From positions 1,204,501 to 1,268,500 of the forward strand of contig NZ_JBBOXF010000001.1 in the NCBI RefSeq assembly GCF_038007465.1: a DNA stretch of 64,000 bases. Direction: 5' to 3'. The DNA is from Sporosarcina sp. FSL K6-1508 (GTDB lineage Bacteria > Bacillota > Bacilli > Bacillales_A > Planococcaceae). Numbering within the stretch: position 1 is the stretch's first letter; each line of letters starts with the position of its first letter. Below, piece after piece: positions 1-7,542 of the stretch. The notes beneath the pieces are model-generated. The model had not been told where the DNA came from. It was given only the letters and a program-made list of their open reading frames with translations, and made no database searches. A program made the translations under genes and the position numbers.

Positions 1-1
1 A

Positions 2-502
2 TTAAAGAACTTATCATCATCATCACCATCATCATCGCCGATCGCACCGAGTCTCATAAATTTGGATCTCAAAGAAGTCACCAACTTTTATGAGCAGCAG
101 CACTTTGGAATGATAACCCCGCATGTCGCAGATCGGATGGCTGACTGGATTGATGATATGTCAAAAGATCTTGTAATCATGGCCATGAAGTTGGCCATCG
201 AGAATGGCGTTGCCAAATGGAGCTACGCTGAGGGGATATTAAAAAACTGGAACACCAGAAAGCTTTCCACTGTCGAGCAGGTCACTGCCTTTGAAAAGCA
301 ACGTGAACAACAAAAGAATGTCCAGCAACAAAATACGGGAAGTAGACGCAGCTTCGGTTCTCAACGTGAGGAGAAGATTCCTGATTGGTTCAACAAGCGA
401 AAGGATGCCCCTGAAGCAGAACGGGAGCCGGATCCTGATATCGAGGAACGAAGAAGGAAATTGCAAGAAGAGCTGGATGAAATGAGTGCAAGGGTCCATT
501 GA
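2..502 (+). CDS. DnaD-domain replication protein, C-terminal part (5' end outside window)
   Basis: The frame is open from base 2 with no stop upstream, so the gene enters from the left and its start is not visible. Residues after a Ser-rich linker (LSSSSPSSSP) match the DnaD/DnaB_2 C-terminal domain of phage and Firmicutes primosome proteins: a helical region with FYEQQHFG, then the signature block around MKLAIENGVAKWSYAEGIL, then LKNW..KLSTVEQV. Such proteins help open the origin and recruit helicase. The last 60 residues are charged and probably disordered. It is followed 34 bases later by an SSB gene, as is usual in phage replication modules. The domain call is firm; its exact role in this prophage is inferred. 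Confidence 0.8.
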   Translation, partial: LKNLSSSSPSSSPIAPSLINLDLKEVTNFYEQQHFGMITPHVADRMADWIDDMSKDLVIMAMKLAIENGVAKWSYAEGILKNWNTRKLSTVEQVTAFEKQREQQKNVQQQNTGSRRSFGSQREEKIPDWFNKRKDAPEAEREPDPDIEERRRKLQEELDEMSARVH

Positions 503-536
503 TTCAGCTAAGTATCACAGATAGGGAGGTTTCACG

Positions 537-1001
537 ATGATTAATAGAGTTGTCCTAGTGGGTCGGCTCACTAAAGATCCAGAACTAAAATACACCCAGG
601 GTGGGGTTGCCGTTTGTCGATTCACCTTAGCCTGTAACCGATCGTTTAAATCGCAAAGCGGGGAACAGGAAGCTGACTTTATCAACTGCGTGACTTGGAG
701 AAAGCAAGCTGAGAACACGGCGAACTTTTTAAGAAAAGGCAGTTTGACCGGCGTTGAAGGCCGCATTCAGACAAGCAGCTTTGATGGCCAGGACGGAAAG
801 CGCGTCTTCATGACGGAGGTGGTCGCTGATAGCGTCCAGTTCCTTGAACCGCGCAATGCTTCCGCTGACCGGTCCAGTCAAGGTTCGCCGGATCGCAACG
901 CTCAGCAAAGTCAGCAGCAAAACTACACACGGACTGATGATGATCCATTCACGACTGGCGGCGGGCCGGTTGAAGTTACAGATGATGACCTGCCATTTTA
1001 A
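537..1001 (+). CDS. ssb: Single-stranded DNA-binding protein
   Basis: A 154-residue protein with the classic OB-fold start MINRVVLVGRLTKDPEL, the FTLAC.R.F block, the DFINCVTWRKQAENTANFL region and a disordered Gln/Asp-rich tail ending in the acidic tip DDDLPF, which in SSB proteins recruits partner enzymes. Full length for the family. The ribosome site GGGAGG sits 8 bases before the ATG. It protects single-stranded DNA during prophage replication and recombination, next to the DnaD-type protein and close to RusA. Confidence 0.97.
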   Translation: MINRVVLVGRLTKDPELKYTQGGVAVCRFTLACNRSFKSQSGEQEADFINCVTWRKQAENTANFLRKGSLTGVEGRIQTSSFDGQDGKRVFMTEVVADSVQFLEPRNASADRSSQGSPDRNAQQSQQQNYTRTDDDPFTTGGGPVEVTDDDLPF

Positions 1002-1021
1002 AAAAAGAGGAGGAAATGACG

Positions 1022-1714
1022 ATGGAAGTATTTGTTAAGTTTAATGACGGTCAAAAAATGAGTGAGATGGAGCTGAAGGGTGCCCCTCACGGAGCTGAAA
1101 TAAATGTCATTTTCGGTTTCTTTGAAGCATTGGGCGTAACTAAGCCAACGCCTATACAAAATATGGGCGGATATAAGCAAGAGTCTCCTGGTGTGAAAGA
1201 AGTCCCTAAGCAAAAGGTGGCCGCGGCTCCTATTGAGGCTCCAGCAACTAAAAAGCCGGCTCCTGGTGTTTATACCAAATTTGTGACCGAAGAATTTGAA
1301 ATGCCACCACTTTCTAAAAATGATCGGCTGGATGACATGATTGAAAACGCGTTGCGTCCATCGAAGCCGCGAGCGCTCCCGATGATCGGTAGTGAAAATC
1401 GAGCGCAGTTCCCTGTTGAAGAGATCGCGAGAGTTAGTCCTTCTCCAGATAAGAAAGTTGGTACTGAAGCGGAACCCGGCCACTGGGTAACAGGCATAAA
1501 GGTCAGTGAAAACGGTGGAAAACGTTATAAGTGCCGTTACTGGTGCGAATGCGGCTACAAGTCGAATATCTACATCCCGTTGGGTCAGGAATTCGTTTCT
1601 TGCTACGAGTGCAGCGCTGACATGTTTATTGAACCGGCCACAAAGACAGCTGATGAAAATGGCGTTCCAACAAGAGATCAAATGGGCAATTTCTTTATTG
1701 CAAACCATCAATAA
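1022..1714 (+). CDS. Phage protein with C-terminal cysteine cluster, unknown function
   Basis: A 230-residue protein I do not recognise. The ATG at 1022 is preferred over an in-frame ATG at 1016 because AGGAGG (1008-1013) then has normal spacing. The middle is Pro/Ala-rich and probably a linker (APIEAPATKKPAPGV). The C-terminal third holds a cysteine cluster, CRYWCECGY then CYEC about 20 residues on, that looks like a zinc ribbon. It lies between ssb and RusA, so a role in DNA metabolism is possible, but nothing in the sequence proves it. Confidence 0.7.
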   Translation: MEVFVKFNDGQKMSEMELKGAPHGAEINVIFGFFEALGVTKPTPIQNMGGYKQESPGVKEVPKQKVAAAPIEAPATKKPAPGVYTKFVTEEFEMPPLSKNDRLDDMIENALRPSKPRALPMIGSENRAQFPVEEIARVSPSPDKKVGTEAEPGHWVTGIKVSENGGKRYKCRYWCECGYKSNIYIPLGQEFVSCYECSADMFIEPATKTADENGVPTRDQMGNFFIANHQ

Positions 1715-1738
1715 AAACAAACCAGGAGGGCTAATATT

Positions 1739-2110
1739 ATGCCAATTAAAAGCTTATTGAAATCAATCGTAGGTGTAAAAATGACGAAAGTAACAAAGGT
1801 TCGGATCGGCACAGTGGATCCGGCGAAGGATGCGCATCTTGACAAACTGCGCGCCGACCACGATGCAGAACATGATCGCGTAGAAGCTGAAATTAAAGCA
1901 TTCATCAAGAAAATGAAGGCCGAGCACGGTCCTTCATGCAAGCGATTCAAGGAAGAAACTCACCAGACTTGGGAAAGTATTTTTGATGACCTGGGGATCA
2001 GTCAGGAAGATCGCGCTGAAGAATACAGCATCGATGGGAACGGAGTTATTTACCGTCATGACGAGGAGTTGATCGCGGGGGATCCAGAAGATGGCGGGAT
2101 TTTTCATTGA
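1739..2110 (+). CDS. Hypothetical phage protein, highly charged
   Basis: A 123-residue protein with a good ribosome site (AGGAGG at 1722-1727) before ATG. The middle (LDKLRADHDAEHDRVEAEIK) is strongly helical and charged, likely a coiled coil. The C-terminus is acidic. An internal ATG at 1781 is a possible alternative start. No family recognised. Confidence 0.6.
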   Translation: MPIKSLLKSIVGVKMTKVTKVRIGTVDPAKDAHLDKLRADHDAEHDRVEAEIKAFIKKMKAEHGPSCKRFKEETHQTWESIFDDLGISQEDRAEEYSIDGNGVIYRHDEELIAGDPEDGGIFH

Positions 2111-2150
2111 CTCTTAAACTGCCATTAAAAAATAGAAAGGTTGATAGACA

Positions 2151-2591
2151 ATGATTCTCAAATTCACTGTATTCGGAGAACCAGTAGCCCAGGGAAGACC
2201 CAGGGCTTCGACGATAAATGGCCAGGTCAGGATGTATGATCCAGCCAAGTCTCGCGATTTTAAAAAGTATGTGAAATTGGTAGCTTCGCAGCATCGTCCG
2301 AAGGAGTTGCTCACCGGGCCATTAAGAATGGGCGTGAAGGTGTACAAACCTTCCTTGAAAAGTTTCTCGAAAAAGAAAGCTGCAGCTGCGGAAGCTGGAA
2401 CGCTAAGACCTGTAACCCGGCCTGATGTTGACAACTACGTCAAAGGGGTCAAAGACGGGCTTACTCAAATCATTTGGAATGATGACAGCCAGGTGGTCGA
2501 TTTGCAAGTTTCCAAGTATTACAGCTCTACACCCCGTGTTGAAATTGAAATTGAGGCCCTTGAATCTCAGGCGCATCAATTATCTATGTGA
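2151..2591 (+). CDS. rusA: RusA-family Holliday junction resolvase
   Basis: A 146-residue protein. The start (LKFTVFGEPVAQGRPRA) and the acidic metal-binding core RPDVDNYVKGVKDGL followed by DDSQVV are hallmarks of RusA endonucleases, which cut Holliday junctions and branched DNA as symmetric dimers in many lambdoid and Firmicutes phages. The aspartates of DVDN and DDS are the expected metal ligands. It probably resolves concatemers or recombination intermediates before packaging. Confidence 0.93.
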   Translation: MILKFTVFGEPVAQGRPRASTINGQVRMYDPAKSRDFKKYVKLVASQHRPKELLTGPLRMGVKVYKPSLKSFSKKKAAAAEAGTLRPVTRPDVDNYVKGVKDGLTQIIWNDDSQVVDLQVSKYYSSTPRVEIEIEALESQAHQLSM

Positions 2592-2603
2592 GGAGGATAT
2601 CAA

Positions 2604-3233
2604 ATGTCGTATGCAAATTTTAAAGCAGTTGTGAAAAAGGTCAACCTAAAGCCGAAGGGTGTCCAGGAAATTGTCCTGGAAGTATCCGGCGATGAATTGA
2701 GCGGGCAGTTAGAACGTCTGTCGAAAATGATTGACAATCTAGCGCAGATAGAGTTGGAGTCTACGATTGTCAATTACAACATTGAAATCAATGCTGCTAC
2801 TCGAGAGCCTTTGATTGAATACAAGATCGATAAAGATGGCATTGTCGCAGAGGTCAAGGAACCGGAGCAACTGGAGTTCCCGGGCTTCCCTAAAGAAGTT
2901 ATTGAAACCGAACAAGAAGAAGTCGCTCTTGATCGCGAGGCTGTGGACCAATTCATTTTAAGTGATATGGCCCCACCTTATGACGATCTGCCAGAAAACA
3001 TGACTGACATTGCGAGGCGTCGGGTTGAAGGGGACTCCTATATCCGGTTGGCCGATGAATTGGGGATCAGTTCAGGTAAGATCGTTGAAATAATCGATGA
3101 TTACAGATGCCGTATTGCTCCTCTTGCTCAAAAGTGGTGGGAATGGAAGCAAGGGCAACCGGAAACGCAGCCGGAAAACACGGATTCTGATACAGAAGCA
3201 CGGGATGACGATGCTGACAAAGGCGTGGCATGA
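2604..3233 (+). CDS. Phage protein with helix-turn-helix-like C-terminus
   Basis: A 209-residue protein starting 12 bases after rusA, with AGGAGG upstream. Residues 1-80 are beta-rich and polar. Residues 125-170 (MTDIARRRVEGDSYIRLADELGISSGKIVEIIDDY) look like a helix-turn-helix that could bind DNA. The tail is acidic. No specific family recognised; a regulatory or DNA-binding role is inference. Confidence 0.6.
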   Translation: MSYANFKAVVKKVNLKPKGVQEIVLEVSGDELSGQLERLSKMIDNLAQIELESTIVNYNIEINAATREPLIEYKIDKDGIVAEVKEPEQLEFPGFPKEVIETEQEEVALDREAVDQFILSDMAPPYDDLPENMTDIARRRVEGDSYIRLADELGISSGKIVEIIDDYRCRIAPLAQKWWEWKQGQPETQPENTDSDTEARDDDADKGVA

Positions 3234-3287
3234 ATTTGGTCGGGGCGGCTTATGGCTGCCCCTCCTTAAAAATTAAGGAGTGATCTC

Positions 3288-3551
3288 ATGGAACGAAAAT
3301 ACTTTGAAATAAAGGTCGAGGCAAAATCGAAAGAGGAGCTTTCTGCACGTGTAGGCGACAACGAATCACGCGGCTTTGAGGTTGCCCGTTATTACGAATA
3401 CGAAAAAGAGGGAAATTCCTGGTTGGATGGCGGTTATAGGAATCGGGACGGTGCGAAGTATCGACACGCGGGGAACTCTTCTCATAAGTTTTACGGGGCT
3501 GTAATGCGCCGGGATAACGATAAGCGCGAAAGAAGGCAGGCTCATGGATAG
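3288..3551 (+). CDS. Hypothetical phage protein (87 aa)
   Basis: A small Tyr/Arg/Gly-rich protein preceded by AAGGAG. The N-terminus (MERKYFEIKVEAKSKEEL) suggests one beta-alpha unit. It overlaps the next gene by 8 bases, which suggests translational coupling. Function unknown. Confidence 0.5.
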   Translation: MERKYFEIKVEAKSKEELSARVGDNESRGFEVARYYEYEKEGNSWLDGGYRNRDGAKYRHAGNSSHKFYGAVMRRDNDKRERRQAHG

Positions 3552-3726
3552 GCCAGCAAGCTTATTTATGATTTGTGACAATTGCCGTGCTGTCTTGATC
3601 ATCCCGCAGCTAATTGAATACTCATTGGACCGCTTCAATTTTATTCATTGCGATGAATGTAAGCATATTCATGACGACCTTGTTGAATTAAAGAATTTCG
3701 CCAAGCGGTCGAGGGCTTATGAATGA
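3544..3726 (+). CDS. Small two-CxxC zinc-ribbon-like protein
   Basis: A 60-residue protein with paired motifs CDNC and CDEC about 28 residues apart, the typical spacing of a zinc ribbon. It overlaps both neighbours by 4-8 bases. Function unknown; small zinc ribbons in this part of PBSX-like prophages are common and mostly uncharacterised. Confidence 0.55.
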   Translation: MDRPASLFMICDNCRAVLIIPQLIEYSLDRFNFIHCDECKHIHDDLVELKNFAKRSRAYE

Positions 3727-3905
3727 ACAAAGTTATTATTTCTGACGTTCGCCCTGGTTGGATGCGTCGTGAGGATGAAGGTGTCGCCTGCATGACTCGT
3801 TGCCGGCTGTATAGGCACTGTATCAGCAAGATGGGATTTGATTGCAAGAAGTTGGGCGGAGATAATATTCCGGTTCTGAAGGAAAGAAAAAATGGAGGTG
3901 CATGA
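3723..3905 (+). CDS. Small cysteine-containing phage protein
   Basis: A 60-residue protein whose ATG overlaps the previous stop codon (ATGA). It has four cysteines (CMTRC, CISKMGFDC). It ends just before the next TTG start. Family not recognised. Confidence 0.45.
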   Translation: MNKVIISDVRPGWMRREDEGVACMTRCRLYRHCISKMGFDCKKLGGDNIPVLKERKNGGA

Positions 3906-3908
3906 TCG

Positions 3909-4277
3909 TTGGTAGACACATGTAAAGTTTGTGGTTGTACAGATGAAAATGCTTGCGTGACTTCGGATGGTCCGTGCTGGTGGGCTGATTCACTCGAAAG
4001 AAATTTGTGTAGTTCCTGCGCTGATCGATCTCCTGTTGTAGACGAAACTATTCAATATGACAACCACGGACGCATGAAGTTTCACCCGGCTTACCACTTT
4101 AATCACGGCAACGAATACACGACGAAAGAGTTGGCCTATATTTGTCAGCATTACCGACTCGGAAACGTAAGGAATTTATCCATGGCCGTAGGGCGGACAG
4201 AGGGAACGTTGCGCTCGCTTGTTAACCAGTTGCGAAAAGACGGAGAATTTGAACTCTATAAAAATATGAACTTTTGA
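3909..4277 (+). CDS. Phage protein: N-terminal zinc-binding CxxCxC domain, C-terminal helical domain
   Basis: A 122-residue protein using a TTG start placed correctly behind GGAGGTG (3895-3901). Residues 5-40 (CKVCGCTDENAC, GPCWW, CSSC) form a compact cysteine domain seen in many small phage proteins. Residues 68-115 (TTKELAYICQHYRLGNVRNLS, then AVGRTEGTLRSLV) resemble a short helix-turn-helix. DNA binding is plausible. Three successive cysteine-rich genes end here. Confidence 0.6.
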   Translation: MVDTCKVCGCTDENACVTSDGPCWWADSLERNLCSSCADRSPVVDETIQYDNHGRMKFHPAYHFNHGNEYTTKELAYICQHYRLGNVRNLSMAVGRTEGTLRSLVNQLRKDGEFELYKNMNF

Positions 4278-4298
4278 AAGACTAGGAGGATCAAGTGA

Positions 4299-4475
4299 AT
4301 GACAGCATTAGAGCAAATAAACGCGATCTCCGGCCTCTTGCCGAAAGAAGTATTGAGAGACATCCAATCGCGATCGAGGGACTGGATAAATGGCGGCGGT
4401 GGCGAAGATGATCCATATATCTATCAACAGTTGCGATTCGCGAAGTATTTTTTGAAAGGAGGCCGCAGTGAATGA
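4299..4475 (+). CDS. Small phage protein, DUF6877-like
   Basis: A 58-residue protein beginning MTALEQINAISGLLPKEV and containing the stretch GGGGEDDPYIYQQLRFAKYF. The pattern of a short helix, a Gly-rich turn, then DDPYI-QQ-R-A resembles small phage proteins I know as DUF6877; this is memory of a family, not a search. AGGAGG lies 12 bases upstream. Its stop overlaps the next start as ATGA at 4472-4475, so the two are translationally coupled. Confidence 0.6.
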   Translation: MTALEQINAISGLLPKEVLRDIQSRSRDWINGGGGEDDPYIYQQLRFAKYFLKGGRSE

Positions 4476-4693
4476 AGAAGGAGCGAGTGATCCGTAAAAT
4501 AACCCCTTCCTTCGATAGAGCTGTCAATGAATCTAACTATGAAAAAGCACTAAAGGCCATGCCGGATTGGAAATCGTCAGACAAGGTCAAAGTTTACGGT
4601 GCAGCATCCATTCAAAGTGTGGCGGAGATAAGGTTTTCGGATGCAGCGAAACTGCTGAATAGGCTAACTGAAAAAGGAAGGATCTCGAGTTGA
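4472..4693 (+). CDS. Hypothetical phage protein (73 aa)
   Basis: Starts inside the stop of the previous gene (ATGA) with GAAAGGAGG upstream. Basic N-terminus, then ALKAMPDWKSSDKVKVYGAA and a predicted helix. Unknown function. Its stop overlaps the TTG start of the next gene (TTGA). Confidence 0.5.
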   Translation: MKKERVIRKITPSFDRAVNESNYEKALKAMPDWKSSDKVKVYGAASIQSVAEIRFSDAAKLLNRLTEKGRISS

Positions 4694-4857
4694 TCGTAGG
4701 GGTACTGATTTTAGTCGTCGGATTATTTATGGTGTCTATCGGTGTTATAGGAATCACTAACGGAGAGGATCGTTTCGGCGTTAGCGCCTCAATCGCCGGG
4801 GCGCTTGCGGTAACTTCAGGATTGATAAAACTATTTCAGAAGATGGGGATATTATGA
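4690..4857 (+). CDS. Small membrane protein (55 aa)
   Basis: TTG start overlapping the previous stop, behind GGAAGGA. Two hydrophobic segments are visible: residues 2-22 (IVGVLILVVGLFMVSIGVIG) and about 32-48 (ASIAGALAVTSGLIKLF), so a two-pass hairpin membrane protein is likely. Its TGA stop overlaps the next ATG. The tight overlaps on both sides are the main evidence that it is a real gene. Confidence 0.5.
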   Translation: MIVGVLILVVGLFMVSIGVIGITNGEDRFGVSASIAGALAVTSGLIKLFQKMGIL

Positions 4858-5078
4858 TTCTAGCGAAAGAGCAGAAAAGGATCCTTCTTGATGAAGTCGA
4901 TATTAATTGGGAATTTACAGATAAGGAGACCCTGGTTTTTCGAGAGTTGTGGGAACGAGGAGAAGATATTACGGAAATTGCTGATTGGCTGCGTCGTCCT
5001 GCGCTGGAGGTCGCACTGTTGATTATTGAGCAAGCGGAACTGGGGTATATAAAGCAAAGGGAAAACGGCTTATTTTAA
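4854..5078 (+). CDS. Hypothetical phage protein with helix-turn-helix-like segment
   Basis: A 74-residue acidic protein starting in an ATGA overlap. Residues 30-70 (FRELWERGEDITEIADWLRR and on to AELGYI) have the spacing of a winged or simple helix-turn-helix. A small regulator is possible but unproven. Confidence 0.5.
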   Translation: MILAKEQKRILLDEVDINWEFTDKETLVFRELWERGEDITEIADWLRRPALEVALLIIEQAELGYIKQRENGLF

Positions 5079-5109
5079 GCTTCGACCAGAAGGAGGATGT
5101 TGAGTTGAT

Positions 5110-5343
5110 ATGGCTAAATATAAATGCGTAAAAGTTTTGGAATTAGATGTTTTTGATGATGACGGTTCATTTGTTGAAAATAAATACTTTGCGGTAGAAG
5201 TGGGAAGTGTTTGGGAAAAGGATGAAGAACCGTATAGATTCATTGCGGCAGCTGAGTCTGTTCGTTTGACGGATTCTAACGGTAGATGGATGGAGATATA
5301 CGAGGATGACCTCGCAATTCATTTCGAACGCATAGACGCATAA
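5110..5343 (+). CDS. Hypothetical phage protein (77 aa)
   Basis: Preceded by AAGGAGG. A beta-rich acidic protein (CVKVLELDVFDDDG, YFAVEVGSVWEK) ending in FERIDA. It looks like a small SH3-like or barrel fold; no function assigned. Confidence 0.5.
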   Translation: MAKYKCVKVLELDVFDDDGSFVENKYFAVEVGSVWEKDEEPYRFIAAAESVRLTDSNGRWMEIYEDDLAIHFERIDA

Positions 5344-5377
5344 CGACCATTAAACTTCGCAGAAAGGAGTCAATAAA

Positions 5378-5632
5378 ATGGACTTTAAAAAAATAAACAA
5401 ACGTCAAATAATTTTACAATTAGCACTACAGGAAGCTTTTCGGAAACGTGACGAGTGCCAAATTCATTTTGATCAACTGGATAAAAAGCTAAGTACCATG
5501 ACTGCCGACGGTTGTTCTTTTAATGAAAAAGACAAAGTGGTCGAGTCAATGACTTATTTGAAAAGCTGTCGTGACGATTGGCAGGAATCAATTGACCACA
5601 TTAGGGAGTGGCAAGATGAATTAAAAATTTAA
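5378..5632 (+). CDS. Hypothetical coiled-coil phage protein (84 aa)
   Basis: AAAGGAG precedes the ATG. Almost entirely helical with heptad-like spacing (LQLALQEAFRKRDECQIHFD, then LKSCRDDWQESIDHIREWQ). Unknown function. Confidence 0.5.
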   Translation: MDFKKINKRQIILQLALQEAFRKRDECQIHFDQLDKKLSTMTADGCSFNEKDKVVESMTYLKSCRDDWQESIDHIREWQDELKI

Positions 5633-5662
5633 TAGGCATATCGATTTATTTAAGCAGAACAG

Positions 5663-5687
5663 AAAAAAAGACAGGATTTCTCCCGTC
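5663..5687 (-). terminator. Terminator-like hairpin pointing leftward
   Basis: Arms GACAGGA (5670-5676) and TCCCGTC (5681-5687) with a TTTC loop, flanked on the left by seven A residues (5663-5669). Read on the minus strand this is a stem followed by a U-run. No minus-strand gene is visible nearby, so its job is unclear. Confidence 0.35.
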
Positions 5688-5725
5688 CTTCAGCAAGGAT
5701 ATTATAACACACAGGAGGGGTTCCG

Positions 5726-5944
5726 TTGACTAGAAAGATAGAGATTAGTTTAAGTGAAAACGCGGTCTATAAGGTTGAAAATGGGAATCTGGAAAAAATA
5801 AGCCTGAATACGGACGCGGTGCTGGTGATTAAAAAGAAAGACTTAAAGCTCATAACGAAGCCGGAGAGCGGATTCGGCGAGCAGCTTATTACCTGGCAAG
5901 ATGGAAAAATTCATACGGAAAAAGTGAGTTTTACCATGAGATAA
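5726..5944 (+). CDS. XtrA/YqaO-like small phage protein
   Basis: A 72-residue protein with TTG start behind AGGAGGGG. The C-terminal stretch GFGEQLITWQDGKIHTEKVS resembles the small XtrA/YqaO proteins of PBSX and skin, which lie between early genes and the late regulator; function unknown there too. Position here, just upstream of the ArpU-type regulator, agrees. Assignment is from remembered pattern. Confidence 0.5.
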   Translation: MTRKIEISLSENAVYKVENGNLEKISLNTDAVLVIKKKDLKLITKPESGFGEQLITWQDGKIHTEKVSFTMR

Positions 5945-5956
5945 GGGGGCGAAGAT

Positions 5957-6226
5957 GTGGAGGATGTAGGGAACAAAATGATTTACCGTGACGGCTTCCT
6001 GATTATTATCATTGACCAGCATGTTGTTGACGCTGATCGATTGAAATGGCATGAAGGTGATGAGGGAATCGAAATGCTGACACTTAACGAAATATCCGAT
6101 CAAATCAATACCGAGGGCGTCATTTACGTCTGGACCGAGCTCGGACTGAGTGGAAAGATTTATCAATATGGAAATTATGAAGAAATAGGCTGGTGCGTAC
6201 ACGGGAAAACGAAAGGTTATTCATAA
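5957..6226 (+). CDS. Hypothetical phage protein (89 aa)
   Basis: GTG start after GGGGGCGAAG. Hydrophobic beta strands (GFLIIIIDQHVV) then a mixed region. Followed directly by a strong terminator, so it closes a transcription unit. Function unknown. Confidence 0.5.
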   Translation: MEDVGNKMIYRDGFLIIIIDQHVVDADRLKWHEGDEGIEMLTLNEISDQINTEGVIYVWTELGLSGKIYQYGNYEEIGWCVHGKTKGYS

Positions 6227-6246
6227 TAGGTCTACTGGAACAACCA

Positions 6247-6288
6247 GGGACACTGATTCAGCTTCGCGCTGCTTTGGTGTCCTTTTTT
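6247..6288 (+). terminator. Rho-independent terminator
   Basis: Outer arms GGACAC (6248-6253) and GTGTCC (6277-6282) enclose an inner CAGC..GCTG hairpin, followed by six T residues. It ends the small accessory-gene block before the membrane protein and late regulator. Confidence 0.8.
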
Positions 6289-6322
6289 ATTTGAAAATAT
6301 CACAAACCGAGGAGCGCTTCAG

Positions 6323-6556
6323 ATGAAAATTCTAATAAATATAGCAAACGTAGCAAGAACCGCTTTTTACTTAATTTTGTTCAATTTCCTTGCTTTTTGG
6401 ATCGCTAAGGCGCTAATTTATTTCACTTTGTCCCTTAAATTGTACACGGCGTTCGGTGCGAGGTACGTCGCTGCTGCTGATCATACTATATTGGGCATCA
6501 TGGCAACTTGCTTGGCGGTCGCCGTTGGTTGGAAGGGTGATGAACGTTTTTGGTGA
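6323..6556 (+). CDS. Small phage membrane protein (77 aa)
   Basis: GAGGAG precedes the ATG. Two hydrophobic segments are apparent: residues 8-33 (ANVARTAFYLILFNFLAFWI) and about 52-68 (ADHTILGIMATCLAVAVG). Role unknown; prophage membrane proteins in this position are common. Confidence 0.5.
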   Translation: MKILINIANVARTAFYLILFNFLAFWIAKALIYFTLSLKLYTAFGARYVAAADHTILGIMATCLAVAVGWKGDERFW

Positions 6557-6631
6557 GTTCGACCATATTGTTGATGCTAACAAAATGGTCAGTAGTCAAG
6601 TATTACTTAACAACTGGGGAGGGGTTATGAC

Positions 6632-6820
6632 ATGCGGACATTTAGAACGGAGTTTGCCAGATTGGGGCTTTCGCAACCGCGTAGACGAGAGGTAACGCTG
6701 AAGAGCAGCGAAACGCAAGACAAGCCGAAGGAACGACTGACAGATAGAGAGCTGCGCGATTTAATGGGGACCAATCGCCAGACGTACCACCGAAGGAATG
6801 GCGCGATAAGAAGTCGCTAA
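6632..6820 (+). CDS. Hypothetical basic phage protein (62 aa)
   Basis: GAGGGG lies upstream of the ATG. Very basic, with segment RLTDRELRDLMGTNRQTYHR that resembles a short recognition-helix motif. It precedes the late regulator by 20 bases. A DNA-binding partner role is possible. Confidence 0.5.
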   Translation: MRTFRTEFARLGLSQPRRREVTLKSSETQDKPKERLTDRELRDLMGTNRQTYHRRNGAIRSR

Positions 6821-6840
6821 TGGATGAGAGAGGATGGTGC

Positions 6841-7299
6841 ATGATGAACCAGAAAAAAATAGAGCAATTGATTTATAACTATACATTCATGTTAAGAGAA
6901 GTGATCCGCTTAGAAAGTATGTACTACGGCATTGATTCCTCTCCGTCAAACAGAGGGGTAGCACAGTATGGGTTAGAGGCTGCAATGCCGAAAGGGTCGG
7001 CAATTCGCAGTAGGGCAGAAATGGACGCGATGGACAGGCGGGAGCTTCGTATGTACAACAGGATAATTGATTATAGGGCCAAGATCATCTTAATAGAAGA
7101 TGCTGCGGAGTTATTGGAGAACGATGTCCACCGAGTTATTTTCGATTGCATGACTGATGGGATGAGTTATCGTTCCATCGGCCAGCACCTGGGCATGTCG
7201 CGGAATAGGTTGAATGAAAGCAGGAATGAAATGATCGAGTTTCTCCTTAACACAAACCACTTCAACCAAAAAAGCCAAAAAGGCCAAAAAGACCATTAA
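6841..7299 (+). CDS. ArpU-type late transcription regulator
   Basis: The ATG at 6841 fits GAGAGAGG better than an upstream in-frame ATG at 6820. The 152-residue protein has the layout of ArpU/RinA-type regulators: an N-terminal helical region (IEQLIYNYTFMLREVIRLES), a central (AEMDAMDRRELRMYNRIIDY) block, and a sigma-70 region-4-like helix-turn-helix near the end (DCMTDGMSYRSIGQHLGMSR). Such proteins switch on late genes in Firmicutes prophages, and the packaging genes follow. The last residues (NQKSQKGQKDH) are encoded by the start of a 9-bp repeat array. Confidence 0.75.
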   Translation: MMNQKKIEQLIYNYTFMLREVIRLESMYYGIDSSPSNRGVAQYGLEAAMPKGSAIRSRAEMDAMDRRELRMYNRIIDYRAKIILIEDAAELLENDVHRVIFDCMTDGMSYRSIGQHLGMSRNRLNESRNEMIEFLLNTNHFNQKSQKGQKDH

Positions 7300-7355
7300 G
7301 GCCAAAAAGGCCATTTGGACCAAAAGGGGCCATTAAGGCCAAAAAGACCAAAAGG
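7263..7355 (+). repeat. Degenerate 9-bp tandem repeat array (consensus GGCCAAAAA)
   Basis: About ten 9-base units of the form RRCCAAAAA run from inside the 3' end of the regulator gene through its stop (7297-7299) into the spacer. A-tracts begin at 7268, 7277, 7286, 7304, 7322, 7341 and 7350, at multiples of about 9 bases. Some units read CATTAA or CATTTG. Regular A-tracts can bend DNA. It lies upstream of the packaging genes, so a role in late regulation or packaging can be imagined but is not shown. Confidence 0.8.
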
Positions 7356-7478
7356 GACACGATTTCCCCTTTTTGAATCGATGGTTTACACTAGGGTTAG
7401 TTCCGGCGAGTTAAGCAAAGCGCTTGACGCTGGTTGCCTGAAGGACACGTTCTCCTTTAGGTAAAGTACATAGGCGAG

Positions 7479-7509
7479 CTCCGATCATTTTCATTGGTCG
7501 GAGTTTTTT
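7479..7509 (+). terminator. Rho-independent terminator
   Basis: CTCCGA (7479-7484) pairs with TCGGAG (7498-7503), followed by six T residues. It separates the regulator from the methyltransferase and late genes. Confidence 0.8.
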
Positions 7510-7542
7510 CGTACCTAAAAATCGAAGGGGTGAGGTAGAAGT

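Noticed and set aside
998..1720. 240-codon minus-strand frame
   Set aside because: Antisense to a well-started plus-strand gene in an all-rightward module; Cys/Leu-rich composition looks like a shadow.
6556..6633. 25-codon GTG frame between two early genes
   Set aside because: Too short to support, poor ribosome site; left unannotated.
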